The position numbers and the translations under genes are program-made. Positions 8,515-20,000 of a stretch of 54,797 nucleotides of DNA are shown here, in pieces. The notes beneath the pieces are model-generated. The model ran no database searches. It was given only the letters and a program-made list of their open reading frames with translations, and had not been told where the DNA came from. The stretch spans positions 1-54,797 of the forward strand of contig RDZP01000005.1 in NCBI GenBank assembly GCA_004294005.1. The letters run 5' to 3'. This DNA is from Cytophagia bacterium (GTDB taxonomy: Bacteria > Bacteroidota > Bacteroidia > Cytophagales > Microscillaceae). Within the stretch, counting starts at the first letter, position 1; the number at the start of each line of letters is the position of its first letter.

Positions 8515-8637
8515 CTAAGTGATTTTACTTGAAAATACAGATAATCTTGATATTTTTTCGTGCCAAATGGTTTGCAAAACCTTCGCTATGAAGAAAATGG
8601 CATTTTTCAAAAATTGCTATCAAGTAAAATCACTTAG
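8515..8637. repeat. 123-bp element with 18-bp terminal inverted repeats
   Basis: Perfect 18-bp terminal inverted repeats (CTAAGTGATTTTACTTGA at 8515-8532, complement at 8620-8637) enclose 87 bp with no gene. CAAAAATAA occurs on both sides (8502-8510 and 8641-8649), 3-4 bp outside the termini, like a target duplication. The layout resembles a miniature inverted-repeat element. No transposase is present. Confidence 0.65.
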
Positions 8638-8732
8638 CACCAAAAATAAACCAATTTCCAAAGAAAAATAATACATTTTTAAAAAAAATAAGAACAGCAA
8701 TCAAAAAATTAGGAATTTTTATTAAAATTTTA

Positions 8733-8740
8733 TAACTTTG
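8733..8740 (+). promoter_or_regulatory. -7 element for the PorD-like gene
   Basis: TAACTTTG matches the Bacteroidota -7 consensus and lies about 68 bp before the start codon. No clear -33 TTG is seen. Confidence 0.45.
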
Positions 8741-8808
8741 CATTCAATAATTGGGCATTAAAGATTGATTTTTAAATCTTAGATTTATCTTAATTTTTTT
8801 TTATACAT

Positions 8809-9711
8809 ATGAAATACTTATTTTTTTTCCTTCTTTTTTGTTTTTCTATTCAAATCACAGCACAAGAACTGAATTGTACTGTAACGGTTGATGCCACACG
8901 CATTAATACTGCACAAGTATCAGAAAAAGCAATTTTTGTTAATTTGGAGAAAGCAATTCGTCAATTTATGATAGATAGAGAATGGACAAATGACCAATTC
9001 AAAAAAGGAATTGAGCAAATTAATTGCAAAATATTCATTACAGTTACAGAAGCCCCTGCCCAAAATTCATTCAAAGCAACAGCACAAGTACTTTCTTCTC
9101 GCACTATTTATGGTACTAATTATGAAAGTCCATTGCTTAACTTTAATGATAGAAGTTTTAATTTTGATTACGTAGCAGACCAGCCTTTGATTTTTAATGA
9201 TAATAATTTTACGAGTAATCTTACATCAGTGTTGGCTTTTTATGCCTATGCAGTGTTGGCTTTAGATTATGATAGTTTTTCAAAAATGGGTGGAAATCCT
9301 TATATAGAGAAAATGTTTAATGTAACCAATGTAGCACAAGCAAGCGGAGATGAAGGCTGGGCAAGGTCGCAAAATCAAGTGAATCGTTATTGGTTGGCTG
9401 AAAATTTGCAACATCAACAAATGCTTCCTTTTAGGGAAGGTTTGTATGATTATCATAGAAAGGGAATGGATTTATTACTCATAAAACCTGAAGAAGCACG
9501 CAATAATATCATCAAAAGTTTGGAAGCACTCAAAGAAGTGAATCGTTTGAAACCATCTTCTACTTTATTAAATGTTTATTTTGATGCGAAAAATAGAGAA
9601 ATTGTTGATATTTTTAGAGAATCATCTCCTGAAATCAAACAAAAAGTTAGGTTAATTGTAGTTAATTTAGACCCCGCTAATGCAAATAAATATGATGTTT
9701 TATCTAACTAA
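8809..9711 (+). CDS. porD: DUF4835 / PorD-like T9SS-associated protein
   Basis: This 300-aa protein has a signal peptide (residues 1-18, ending before QELNC) and the conserved DUF4835 opening ELNCTVTVDATRIN. It also has the family stretches SRTIYGTNYESPLLNFNDR and DQPLIFNDNNF, and a region rich in Gly, Tyr and Trp around 150-200. DUF4835 proteins are annotated as PorD, a periplasmic or outer-membrane factor of the type IX secretion machinery; the exact role is unclear. No other T9SS core gene is adjacent. An OmpR-type regulator follows 24 bp downstream and may be co-transcribed. The window also encodes a large T9SS substrate. Confidence 0.8.
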   Translation: MKYLFFFLLFCFSIQITAQELNCTVTVDATRINTAQVSEKAIFVNLEKAIRQFMIDREWTNDQFKKGIEQINCKIFITVTEAPAQNSFKATAQVLSSRTIYGTNYESPLLNFNDRSFNFDYVADQPLIFNDNNFTSNLTSVLAFYAYAVLALDYDSFSKMGGNPYIEKMFNVTNVAQASGDEGWARSQNQVNRYWLAENLQHQQMLPFREGLYDYHRKGMDLLLIKPEEARNNIIKSLEALKEVNRLKPSSTLLNVYFDAKNREIVDIFRESSPEIKQKVRLIVVNLDPANANKYDVLSN

Positions 9712-9735
9712 AAAAATATTAATCAATAAAATACA

Positions 9736-10440
9736 ATGAAAAAAGGCTTAATTTTATTAGCAGAAGACGATACAAATTTAGGGTTTGTAGTCAAAGATAA
9801 TTTAGAATTGGCAGGATATGAAGTCGAATTATATCCTGATGGAGAAATGGCTTTGATTGCATTTGGTAGAAAAATTTTTGATTTATGTATTTTAGACGTA
9901 ATGATGCCAAAAAAAGATGGATTTTCGACAGCTCAAGAGATTAGAAAAAAAAATACAGAAATTCCTTTTATTTTTGTAACCGCAAAATCGCTAAAAGAAG
10001 ACCAAATCAAAGGACTAAAACTAGGAGCAGAAGATTATATCACAAAACCTTTTAGCATTGAAGTATTGATGTTGAAAGTAGAAAATATTTTGAAAAGAAC
10101 GCAGAAAACAGATAATCTCACAAATGTACCTCCAAAAGAAATTTTTGAAATAGGGAAATTTGTACTTGATTTCAAAAACCAAACTTTGACTTTTATGGCT
10201 GATAATCAGGCTGAACAAATGACACAAAAAGAAGCTGAATTATTACGATTTTTTTGTTTACATAAAAATAATGTAGTAGAACGTAATCTTATTTTGAATA
10301 CCATTTGGGGTGATGATGATTATTTTACAGGTAGAAGTTTAGATGTTTTTATTTCAAGATTGAGAAAATATCTCAAAGCAGACCCTTCTTTAGAAATTCT
10401 CAATATTCATAGTGTTGGTTTTAAGTTGGTAGAGAACTGA
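9736..10440 (+). CDS. OmpR-family response regulator
   Basis: This 234-aa protein has a receiver domain (about 4-118) with acidic D11-D12, phospho-acceptor D54, T82 and K104. A winged-helix DNA-binding domain (about 140-232) ends in the usual VGFKLVEN-like hairpin. It resembles RprY/PhoB-type regulators of Bacteroidota. No histidine kinase is adjacent. It begins 24 bp after the PorD-like gene, which suggests one transcript. The next gene is an RND pump, but a palindromic element lies between, so regulation of the pump is possible but unproven. Confidence 0.92.
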   Translation: MKKGLILLAEDDTNLGFVVKDNLELAGYEVELYPDGEMALIAFGRKIFDLCILDVMMPKKDGFSTAQEIRKKNTEIPFIFVTAKSLKEDQIKGLKLGAEDYITKPFSIEVLMLKVENILKRTQKTDNLTNVPPKEIFEIGKFVLDFKNQTLTFMADNQAEQMTQKEAELLRFFCLHKNNVVERNLILNTIWGDDDYFTGRSLDVFISRLRKYLKADPSLEILNIHSVGFKLVEN

Positions 10441-10489
10441 AAAAATAGACATTTCTATTAAAAAAGAGTAATATTTATTTATATTTTAT

Positions 10490-10626
10490 AAACTTAGGAA
10501 ATCTTTGAAAAAGGGAATTCGAGGTGGTATAAATGTCACCTTTTTAGATAAAAAAATTTTCAATTATGTATAATGTTGGCATTTATGTCACTTCCGCAAA
10601 AGTATTTTAGAGATTTCTCAAGTTTA
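10490..10626. repeat. 137-bp imperfect palindromic element
   Basis: Left arm 10490-10540 and right arm 10576-10626 are complementary with scattered mismatches. Both ends read AAACTT followed by an AGAAATCT-like block, and both inner arms read AAGTGACATAAATGCCA or a near match. It sits between the regulator and the RND gene. It could be a dispersed repeat, a bidirectional terminator or both. Confidence 0.55.
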
Positions 10627-10728
10627 TAGTAAACATATAAAAAAAGTTAATTTTGAGTTAAACAATTTTGATTTTTTGATTTTTTGATTACTTTTGAATA
10701 AAAATAACTTGTTGAAAGTTAAAAAAAT

Positions 10729-13700
10729 ATGAGTAGTTTATCCCAAACCAGTATTTCTCGCCCCGTTTTGACGTGGGTATTTTCTATTGTCATTATCATT
10801 TTTGGAATTGTTGGTTTTTCATTTTTAGGAATTAGAGAATATCCAAGTGTTGATCCACCTATTGTAACAGTGAGTACGAGTTATACAGGTGCTAATGCTG
10901 ATGTAATGGAATCTCAAATCACAGAACCATTAGAAGATGCTATCAGTGGTATTGCAGGCATTCGTACTTTGACATCTACAAGCAGAGATGGACGCAGTAC
11001 AATTACCGTAGAGTTTACATTAGAAACCGATATCGAAGATGCCGCAGGTGATGTACGTGATAAAGTGGCACAAGCAGTAGGTAACTTACCTCCTGATGCT
11101 GATAAACCCATCGTTGCAAAAGCAGATGCAAATGCCAGCCCTATTTTGATTTTGAACATTAGAAGTGATGAAAAATCATTGTTAGAATTGACTGATATTG
11201 CACGAAGACAATTCAAAGAAAAATTACAAACCATCAACGGAGTAAGTGAAATTTTGATTTGGGGTGCAAAAGACTTTTCGATGCGACTTTGGATAGACCC
11301 ACTCAAACTTTCTGCCTATAATTTGACACCTCTTGAGGTGCGAAATGCTTTATTAAGACAAAATGTAGAACTTCCCGCAGGTAGAATTGAAGGACAAAAA
11401 ACTGAACTTTCTATCCGAACATTGAGCCGACTTTCAACTCCCGAAGAATTTAATAACTTGATTATCAGACAAGAAGGTGAAAATATAGTTAAATTCAGTG
11501 ATATTGGTAAGGCTGAATTGGGTGCAGAAAATTTGAGAACCGTTCTCAAACGTGATAATATTCCATCTGTTGCGGTGGCAGTTGTTCCACAACCTGGTAG
11601 TAATCAAATCGAAATTGTAGACAAAGTGTATCAAAGGTTAGCACAAATTAAAAGTGATTTACCAAAATCTGTAGAAGTAGCCATTGTAGCGGATAGCACA
11701 GAATTTATCAAAAAATCTATTAATGAAGTAGCAGAAACGATTATTACTGCATTTTTATTGGTAATTGCGGTTATTTTCTTATTTTTAAGAGATTGGCGCA
11801 CTACTTTAATTCCTATTTTGGCAATTCCTGTGAGTTTGATAGGTTCTTTTTTTGTGATGTATTTACTGGGTTTTTCGATTAATATTTTAACCTTATTAGG
11901 CATTGTTTTAGCGATTGGTTTGGTGGTAGATGATGCAATCGTATTGATGGAAAATATTTATGCAAAAGTTGAACAAGGAATGACACCTTTAGAAGCAGGT
12001 AGAAAAGGAAGTGATGAAATCTATTTTGCGGTTATTTCTACTACAGTTGCTTTAATTGCTGTTTTCTTTCCCGTAATATTTTTACAAGGTACAACAGGAA
12101 GACTTTTTAGAGAATTTGGAATTGTGGTGGCTACTGCGGTGGCTATTTCTGCTTTTGTAGCCCTCACACTTACGCCTATGTTATCGACAAGATTATTAAA
12201 ATCAAACGAAAAACATAATTGGTTTTACAGAATAACAGAACCTTTCTTTGTGGGAATGAATCAAGGGTATGCTTATAGTTTACGACAATTTTTAAAAGTA
12301 CGTTGGTTGTCTATTCCTTTAATTTTGCTTTTGGGTTATTTAGTTTATGTTTTTGGAAAAAATATTCCCTCAGAATTAGCACCACTCGAAGATAGAAGTG
12401 AATTTAGAGCATCAGTCAAAGGGCCAGAAGGTGCAACTTTTGAGTTTATGGAAAATTATGTAGATAATTGGGTGAAACACATAGAAAAAACATTGCCTGA
12501 AAGAGAAATGTTGATTTCTGTTATTTCTCCTAATTTTGGTGCTTCAAGTGCTGTTAATTCTGCTTTTGTACGTGTAAAACTCAAATCACCCAAAGAAAGG
12601 AAAAATTCACAACAAGAAATAGTTAACCGATTGAATAAAGATTTACCTACTTTTACAGATGCCAAAACTTTTATTTCTCAACCTCCTTCGATTGGTGGAA
12701 GTGTGCGTGGTGGCGGTACATTTCCAATAGAATATGTTTTGCAAGCACCAACCTTAGAAAAACTAAAAGCCATTCTCCCAAAATTTCAAGAAGAAGTGAG
12801 TAAAAATCCAACTTTCACTTTTTCAGAGATTGATTTAAAATTCAACAAACCTGAAATTCAGTTGGCAATTGATAGAGAAAAAGCCACTAAATTGAATGTT
12901 TCAATTTTAGATATTGCACAAACTTTACAATTTTCGTTGAGTGGACAACGTTTTGGTTATTTCTTGATGAATGGAAAACAATATCAAGTCATTGGACAAA
13001 TAGAAAGATTGAATCGAAATGAACCAATGAATTTGAAAGAAATTTATGTCAAAAGTTCTACAGGTGAAATGATACAATTAGACAATCTTGTCAATATCAA
13101 AGAAGAAAGTACACCACCACAATTATATCGTTATAATCGTTTTACCTCTGCTACTATTTCTGCAGGTTTGGCACCCAACAAAACCATTGGTGATGGGATT
13201 GCTGAAATGGATAAAATTGCCAAAAAACTATTGGATAGTTCGATAACAACGGCTTTATCGGGGCAATCTAAAGAATTTAAAGAAAGTTCATCGAGTTTAT
13301 TATTGGCTTTTGGATTTGCTTTATTATTGATTTATTTGGTATTGGCAGCACAGTTTGAGAGTTTTAAAGCACCTTTAATTATTATGTTGACTGTACCTTT
13401 AGCGGTAGCAGGTGCATTATTAAGTTTATGGTTTTTCAAACAAACTTTGAATGTATTTTCTCAAATTGGGATAATTATGTTGATAGGTTTGGTTACCAAA
13501 AATGGTATTTTATTAGTGGAATTTGCACAACAAAAACAAGAAGAGGGTGAAAATCGCCTTAATGCAGCATTCGAGTCTGCTATTTCTCGTTTCAGAGCAA
13601 TTTTGATGACAACACTTTCTACCGTTTTGGGAACTTTACCGATTGCTTTGGCACTGGGCGAAGGTTCACAAAGTCGTATGCCAATGGGTATTGCGATTGT

Positions 13701-13794
13701 TGGCGGTCTCATTTTCTCTACGATTCTCACTTTGTATATTATTCCTGCTATGTATGCGATGTTAGCAAGTAATACAAAATCAAAAATCACATAA
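10729..13794 (+). CDS. RND-family efflux permease (HAE1/AcrB type)
   Basis: This 1021-aa inner-membrane protein has the hydrophobe-amphiphile efflux RND layout: TM1 near 13-33, a periplasmic loop, TM2-TM6 near 335-500, a second large loop, and TM7-TM12 near 850-1015. The proton-relay aspartates D401 and D402 lie in the motif GLVVDDAIVLMENI of TM4. It would export drugs or lipophilic compounds with proton influx. It is normally encoded with a membrane-fusion protein and an outer-membrane channel, but neither is adjacent here, so partners must be elsewhere. A strong terminator follows. Confidence 0.93.
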   Translation: MSSLSQTSISRPVLTWVFSIVIIIFGIVGFSFLGIREYPSVDPPIVTVSTSYTGANADVMESQITEPLEDAISGIAGIRTLTSTSRDGRSTITVEFTLETDIEDAAGDVRDKVAQAVGNLPPDADKPIVAKADANASPILILNIRSDEKSLLELTDIARRQFKEKLQTINGVSEILIWGAKDFSMRLWIDPLKLSAYNLTPLEVRNALLRQNVELPAGRIEGQKTELSIRTLSRLSTPEEFNNLIIRQEGENIVKFSDIGKAELGAENLRTVLKRDNIPSVAVAVVPQPGSNQIEIVDKVYQRLAQIKSDLPKSVEVAIVADSTEFIKKSINEVAETIITAFLLVIAVIFLFLRDWRTTLIPILAIPVSLIGSFFVMYLLGFSINILTLLGIVLAIGLVVDDAIVLMENIYAKVEQGMTPLEAGRKGSDEIYFAVISTTVALIAVFFPVIFLQGTTGRLFREFGIVVATAVAISAFVALTLTPMLSTRLLKSNEKHNWFYRITEPFFVGMNQGYAYSLRQFLKVRWLSIPLILLLGYLVYVFGKNIPSELAPLEDRSEFRASVKGPEGATFEFMENYVDNWVKHIEKTLPEREMLISVISPNFGASSAVNSAFVRVKLKSPKERKNSQQEIVNRLNKDLPTFTDAKTFISQPPSIGGSVRGGGTFPIEYVLQAPTLEKLKAILPKFQEEVSKNPTFTFSEIDLKFNKPEIQLAIDREKATKLNVSILDIAQTLQFSLSGQRFGYFLMNGKQYQVIGQIERLNRNEPMNLKEIYVKSSTGEMIQLDNLVNIKEESTPPQLYRYNRFTSATISAGLAPNKTIGDGIAEMDKIAKKLLDSSITTALSGQSKEFKESSSSLLLAFGFALLLIYLVLAAQFESFKAPLIIMLTVPLAVAGALLSLWFFKQTLNVFSQIGIIMLIGLVTKNGILLVEFAQQKQEEGENRLNAAFESAISRFRAILMTTLSTVLGTLPIALALGEGSQSRMPMGIAIVGGLIFSTILTLYIIPAMYAMLASNTKSKIT

Positions 13795-13839
13795 ATAATT
13801 CACAGATTTTTATTTTTAGCAAACTTTTTGATAATTATT

Positions 13840-13891
13840 GAAGTATTCTATCAGTTTATTTAAAATAAATTTGATAAATACTTCTTTTTTT
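13840..13891 (+). terminator. Rho-independent terminator after RND gene
   Basis: GAAGTATT with further complementary sequence on both sides forms a stem of about 20 bp with one bulge (13840-13884), followed directly by a run of seven T. Confidence 0.8.
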
Positions 13892-14015
13892 ATAACAAAA
13901 GCTTACATCTGTCGTATTATCAGTTATATTTATTATATTTTCCGTTCACATTCTTTGTTCATTAGTTATTAAATTCAAAATTCATATTGCTAATTTATAC
14001 TTTAAAAAAAATATT

Positions 14016-17000
14016 ATGAGCCTACAAAAATTTTCTTACTTGATACTAACATTATTATTTTATTTTTTTTTAGTACCAAAAGCATTTGCTCAAATACCTG
14101 CCGCAGAAACTTGTGCTTTAAGTAGTGTGGTCAATTTAGGGACGGTTGGAAATTATGAAAATCAAACTTTTGATTTTTCCGTTCAAAACTCAGGATTAAC
14201 GCCTGTTGTGAATTGTCCTACAACTGCCTTACCTGATAATGTAGATGGTTGGGTTACATTTCAAGCAGCCTCGAGTGGTTTATTAGTGGTGCAATATACG
14301 CCAACTGTCAACAAAGACATTGCAATAGCACTTTATACAGGTGCTTGTGGTTCGCTTACCTCTGTACAATGTGTCAATAATTTTCAAACAGGCGCTACAG
14401 AGAGTTTATCCTTTAATGCAGTGGCAGGTTCTCAATACAGAATCAGAGTTGTCAATGCTACTGATAACACTGCTATTACAGGACGTATGTCTGCTTATAT
14501 GGGAGTTCGTGCAGTAGGCGATTTATGTACAGATGCACAAGAAGTAGGTATTGGTACCTGTGATTATCCTTTTAATATAGCAGGAAATTTTATACAAAAT
14601 GAGGCAAATGATGTTGCTTGTACAACAGGTACAAGAGTAGCAGATGGTTGGTTAAGAATAAGAGTAGGTAATAACAAAAGAATAAGAGTTAGTTATGGAA
14701 GCGTTACCAAAGATGCTATGATTAGTATTTATGGGGCGAGTGCAGGTGCAGGTTTTGCTACTTTTTCTCAAAATAATTGTAATATAAACTTATTTGAAAT
14801 TGCTTGTGCGAATAATGTGGTAGGCATTGGGAATGAATTTGTAGAGTTTGATGCTGGTCTTGCTGTGGAGCATTATTATATTAGAATCAGTAACAATACT
14901 GATGGGAATACAATGGATGGTAATTTGTGTGTAACTGAAATATTGGCGCGTGATGGTTGTGCAAGTGCCTTATCCAATGGGAATTTTATTAAAATAGGTG
15001 ATTGTAATGTTAAATTTGATGTTCCTCGTACTTATACTGCGGGAGGCCTCACTGATCCATTTTGTGTTACAGGTGGAAGTGGGAAACAAGACGCTTGGGT
15101 TGTTTTAGATTATACTACTGCTTTAGGTACTACTAATCTTACCTTAGAATATTCATCTTTTGAATTACCTAACTTAGTCATTTATCGTAAATCTGCTATT
15201 CAGAATTGTAGTAACATTACGGGTAATGATGATATTGCTTGTGCGAGTGCTGGTTCTGTTAATTTTTTAAATATTAATTTCACAGTTTCTCCAGGTAATT
15301 ATTATTATATTCGTGTCATTAGAAATACAAATAGTGCAATTACAGATATGACAGGTTTGATGTGTTTGTATGATAACACTAAACGAGCGGAAGATAATTT
15401 TTTCTCTGCCCCTACTTTTAGTAGTAGTGGTAGTGATTGTGGAAAAATATTTAATACACAATTAGGTTTTGGTTCTTCAGGTGGATTAGTAACTGATAAC
15501 ACAGCCTCTTTTTCTATCAATTGTCCTTCTGCTATTAGCACTCTTAATGATGCATGGGGAAGATTTGATGTAGGAACTTTAGGTGCAGTAAGCAGTATTT
15601 ATGTAGAATATAACAATGATAATAAAGACCCATCTATTGCTAATGATGTTGTTTTGTCTGTTTATAGATTACCCTTAGTAAACGCACCTTTGTCTGCTGA
15701 TTTATGTGGAGGAGTAACTACTTTAACATTGAACAGTACATTAAATATGACTGTTAATGGTACTAATTATGGAGGTACAGATATTGAAGGGACCAGTTGT
15801 GATGGTGGAGTTTTAGATGCCAATTTTGGTAATGATGAATGGTACACCATTACCACTGCCTCACAGTTTTCAGTAAGTTTTGAAACTACTTTAGGAGATG
15901 CTACATTGTATGTTTATACAGGTACTTGTGTAAGCTTAACTTTTTCAGATTGTGATGATGGACCTATTGGAGCAGGCATGTCCTCTGTTATTGTAAGTCC
16001 GTCAGGTAGTACTACTTATCATATTCGTATTATCAACAAAACGTTAGGAAGTAATTTGACAGGGAAATTTAGTATTTTTGAAATACGTCCTTCTAATGCT
16101 TCAATGGTGCAAGTAGATTGTGCTAATAATGTAGTGGAGGGAACGGAACAAATCGTACTGACAGGTGCGACTTTACAACCTAATAGTATTTATTTTATAC
16201 GTATGGCAAATGTAGGTCTTTCAGCAACAACACAAGGGATTTTATGTATTCGTAATGACCAAGTACCTGATGGTGATTTGTGTGCCAATGCTTTCAATCA
16301 GTTAGTGGGTGATTGTGATTTGAGTTTTGATGTACCTTTAAATTATGTTAATACACCTCCTATTGGTATTCCTGTTTGCAACACTGCCCCTTCTATTGCT
16401 ATTGGTACGGTTTTTAGAGATGTTTGGTCTACTTTCACTGCTACTAATACACAAACAAGTATTGAGTATTTATCTGATAAAAATTCCGCTATTGCTGTGT
16501 ATAGAGGTAGTTGTAATGGACTTATTTTAGTAGGTTGTATTAATGCGTTACCTACTATAACTGGAGGCATCGAAAAATTAAAAGCAAATACAATTGTTGG
16601 ATTACAATATTTTGTCAGAGTTATGGACATTGATAACAATACTTCATCTATGTTTGGTCAATTATGTATTTATAATACAACAGAAAGAGATGTTTGTGAT
16701 GATGATGATTTAGTAACGAATACAGTTGGAATGTGTAATATTCCTTTGGATATACCTTTTTCTTTTGATAATAGCCCTGTGCCTTTAAGAAATTTTCAGT
16801 TATCTGAAGGTTCACCTATGGCGGGACAATTTCCTGTTGTAGAAACAGGCGGTTCACTTACACAACAAGTACAATCTACTTGTGAGGGAGGTACAGACTT
16901 AGGAACAGCGGCTAATCCTTTTGAAAATGCTGATAATAATCCTTCACAAAGCGTTGCACGTGATGGCTGGACGAGATTAATAGGAAATGGAAGTATTGTA

Positions 17001-20000
17001 ACGATGTCTTATCAAAATAAAGAAGCAACCAGCAATCCAACAATTATTGTTTACACTGCTTTAAAATCAAGAGGGCCTGTGAATTGTAGTGCAGGTTTAG
17101 ATGGAGCAGGTTTGAATATTGTTCCTAATTTAGGGGCTAATCAATATGCTTGTGCCAATAAAATTAATACAAATAGTATTCAAACCGAAACTGTTAGTTT
17201 TCAAACCAATAGTGGTCAAGTGTATTTGATTAGAGTTATGAATTTGCATAATGATGCGGCAGGTATGACAGGTAATATTTGTTTTGCTGATGGAAGACAA
17301 GATTATGAAGACCCTTGTGCCAATACAATCGTGCCTGGTAATGGAGGTCCGAGAACTATCAATATTGGTGATTGTAGTGTTCCTCTCAATGTTATCAATG
17401 GCTTAAATTCGTGCACAGACCCTGCAGGCACAAATACTAACTATTCAGGAACAACTGCAGGTGCAGGTGGTTGTACTGCTGATTGTGCGGGTACACAAGA
17501 TACTTGGGGAAGAATTAGAAGAAACTTTATTTGTAATGAAGCGACAGCGAATGCCGTTGCTTCTCCAAGTGCTGTAAATTGTGCGGCGGCAGCTATAGCA
17601 CTTACAGGTGATGCTAATTTTTATAAATTTAATGCGACTACCAATACGTGTCAATGTGGTGATAATACAGTAAGTCCTTCAGTAGGAGGTAATTTTAGTG
17701 TTCAATATGATAATAGAGATGGGTTATTGACAACTCCTGCAGATGTTAAAATATCTATTTATAGAGAAAATACAGGTTTTGACTGTAATAATGAAGGAAC
17801 CTATACATTTTTATCTTGTGCTGATGCAGCAGTGGAGGGTATAGAAAATATAAATATCACAGCAAGTGGTATTAATCTTATGCCTACAACACATGGGTCT
17901 GGTGGTGAATACTATCTCATAAGAGTTATCAATAAAGATGCTACTCGTTCTGCTTATGGAACCATTTGTACTTTTTTTGGTACTTCTTTGGCAGACATAT
18001 CTTGTCCTCCCACCAATGATTATGGCGCATTAGAAGGGAATTATAGAGGTTTTACTGTACCAGGTGGTACTTATTCAGCCACTTCTGTTCCTTTAGGTAT
18101 TCCTAATCGTCCTACCCCTAATATTAGTTTAAATGGTTGTGTTTTGGCAGGTGGTAGTAATCCTGTATCACTGAATCCTCCTATTCGTTCTAATGCTTGG
18201 ATGACTTTTTCTGTACCATCCATTGCTACTTATACTGCTGTTTCAGTACAGTATGATAATTCTGGTGGTAGTGGAACTATACAAAATTCAGCATTAGCAA
18301 TTTATCGTATGCCTAACTCTATGGTTGGTTCAGGGAATTGTAATACATTTTCAGGCACAAATACAGCGGGTTTAGAATTATTAGATTGTGCCAATACGGT
18401 GTATGTTGGGACTGAGTCTTCTACTTTTACGATTACACTAGGTTGGACATATTTTGTAAGAGTAATGAATGTACAAGGAGGGACTACCAACCCTTCGGCA
18501 ATGCCAGGCAGAATTAGAGTATTTCCTTATGCAGTTTGTACGGCTGGGCCAGAATTGGTAACAGATGGTACTTTTGCTGCTTGGCCTGCTATGACAGGAA
18601 CACAACCTAATAGTGCAGGTGGAGGACAAGCAACCAATGGCGCTTTTGATACAGCTCAAAATGGATTAAATATCAAAGTACCTCAAATAGCAACTACACA
18701 TCCATATAATCCAACTTATGTAGGGCCGGCCTTTAGTGTTACAGCTAACAGTTTAGATTATAATACTACAACAGGAATAGTAAGGTTTGCAACTGATTAT
18801 GCTTTTCTTAGAGATGTTACTAATGCGGGTTATTCTGCAACGGGAGGTGTAAATGGTGGAATAGATGCTACAACAGCTACATATCTTCAATTATCTGGAC
18901 AAAGGCAAGAACTATCACCTGAAGGACAATATCTTGTTGCTCATACACCTTGGACTGTGAAAGATAATTGGTTTGGATATGGTAATGGTTACTCAGGATA
19001 TGGTGGACGATTGGGTGGCACGTCAGGTATGCCTGATTTGACTTATTGTAATACTGGTGCTGTGAATGAATTTTTAGAGCCATGCATACCAAGAACTAGA
19101 AATCCTTATCCAACTACAGTGGGGCAATATAATACTAATACGGCTTATAATAGAGCACAAGGTACACCTATTACTAGTGATTCTAATTTTATGATTATCA
19201 ATGGTAGTTTTGATCCTGCAGGTGGTTTACCTCCCGGTAAAGTATGGTGCCAAACAGTAGACAGGGCAGGTGGTAGTGTCGGTTATTATGTGTTTTCTAT
19301 TTGGGTACAAAATATGAAAGCTACTAATTCTAATAGTGATGTACCAATGATGAGAATGTCTATTTGTGATATGGAAAATCCAACAAATGGTACATTACCT
19401 ACCAAGATAGCGGCAGCAGGAAGTTATGGTTCACCTGTTATAGAAAGCAATGGTTTAGTATCAGGGCGCTCATTGCCTGGCATTACAACCCCAAGTCTAA
19501 TACCTGTAAGGCATGTTCCAGCACCACCAACTAATAGACTACAAGCACCAAGAGTGCAGTTTTCTTATGGAGCAGCACGTTCTTGTAATATCCCAACAGG
19601 TGCTCCTGGTGCAGAATCAAGAGATGCCCGTTTGAAAATATTGGGTTCTTCTTTCTTAGTAACAGAAAATCCTGACCAATGGGTATTAGTGCGTTGTATT
19701 TATCGCGCACCAAGAGATATTACAGAATTTAATGCTTGTATTGAGAATCTATCTTTGACAAAAAATGGAAATGACTTTGCTATTGATGATATAAGTATCA
19801 GAGAATGTTTAAATCCTGATGCACAATCTTTTGATAGAATGTTGAGAGGTGATGCTTGTCAATTAACAGCAGATCCAAGAGTAATTGGATTACCATTAGG
19901 TGCTGAAATGATAGATTTTACAGGGAAATTAATTGGAGATAGAGTATTGTTGAATTGGGCAGTTGCTAATGAATACCAAGTAGCCAAATATGAAATCCAA

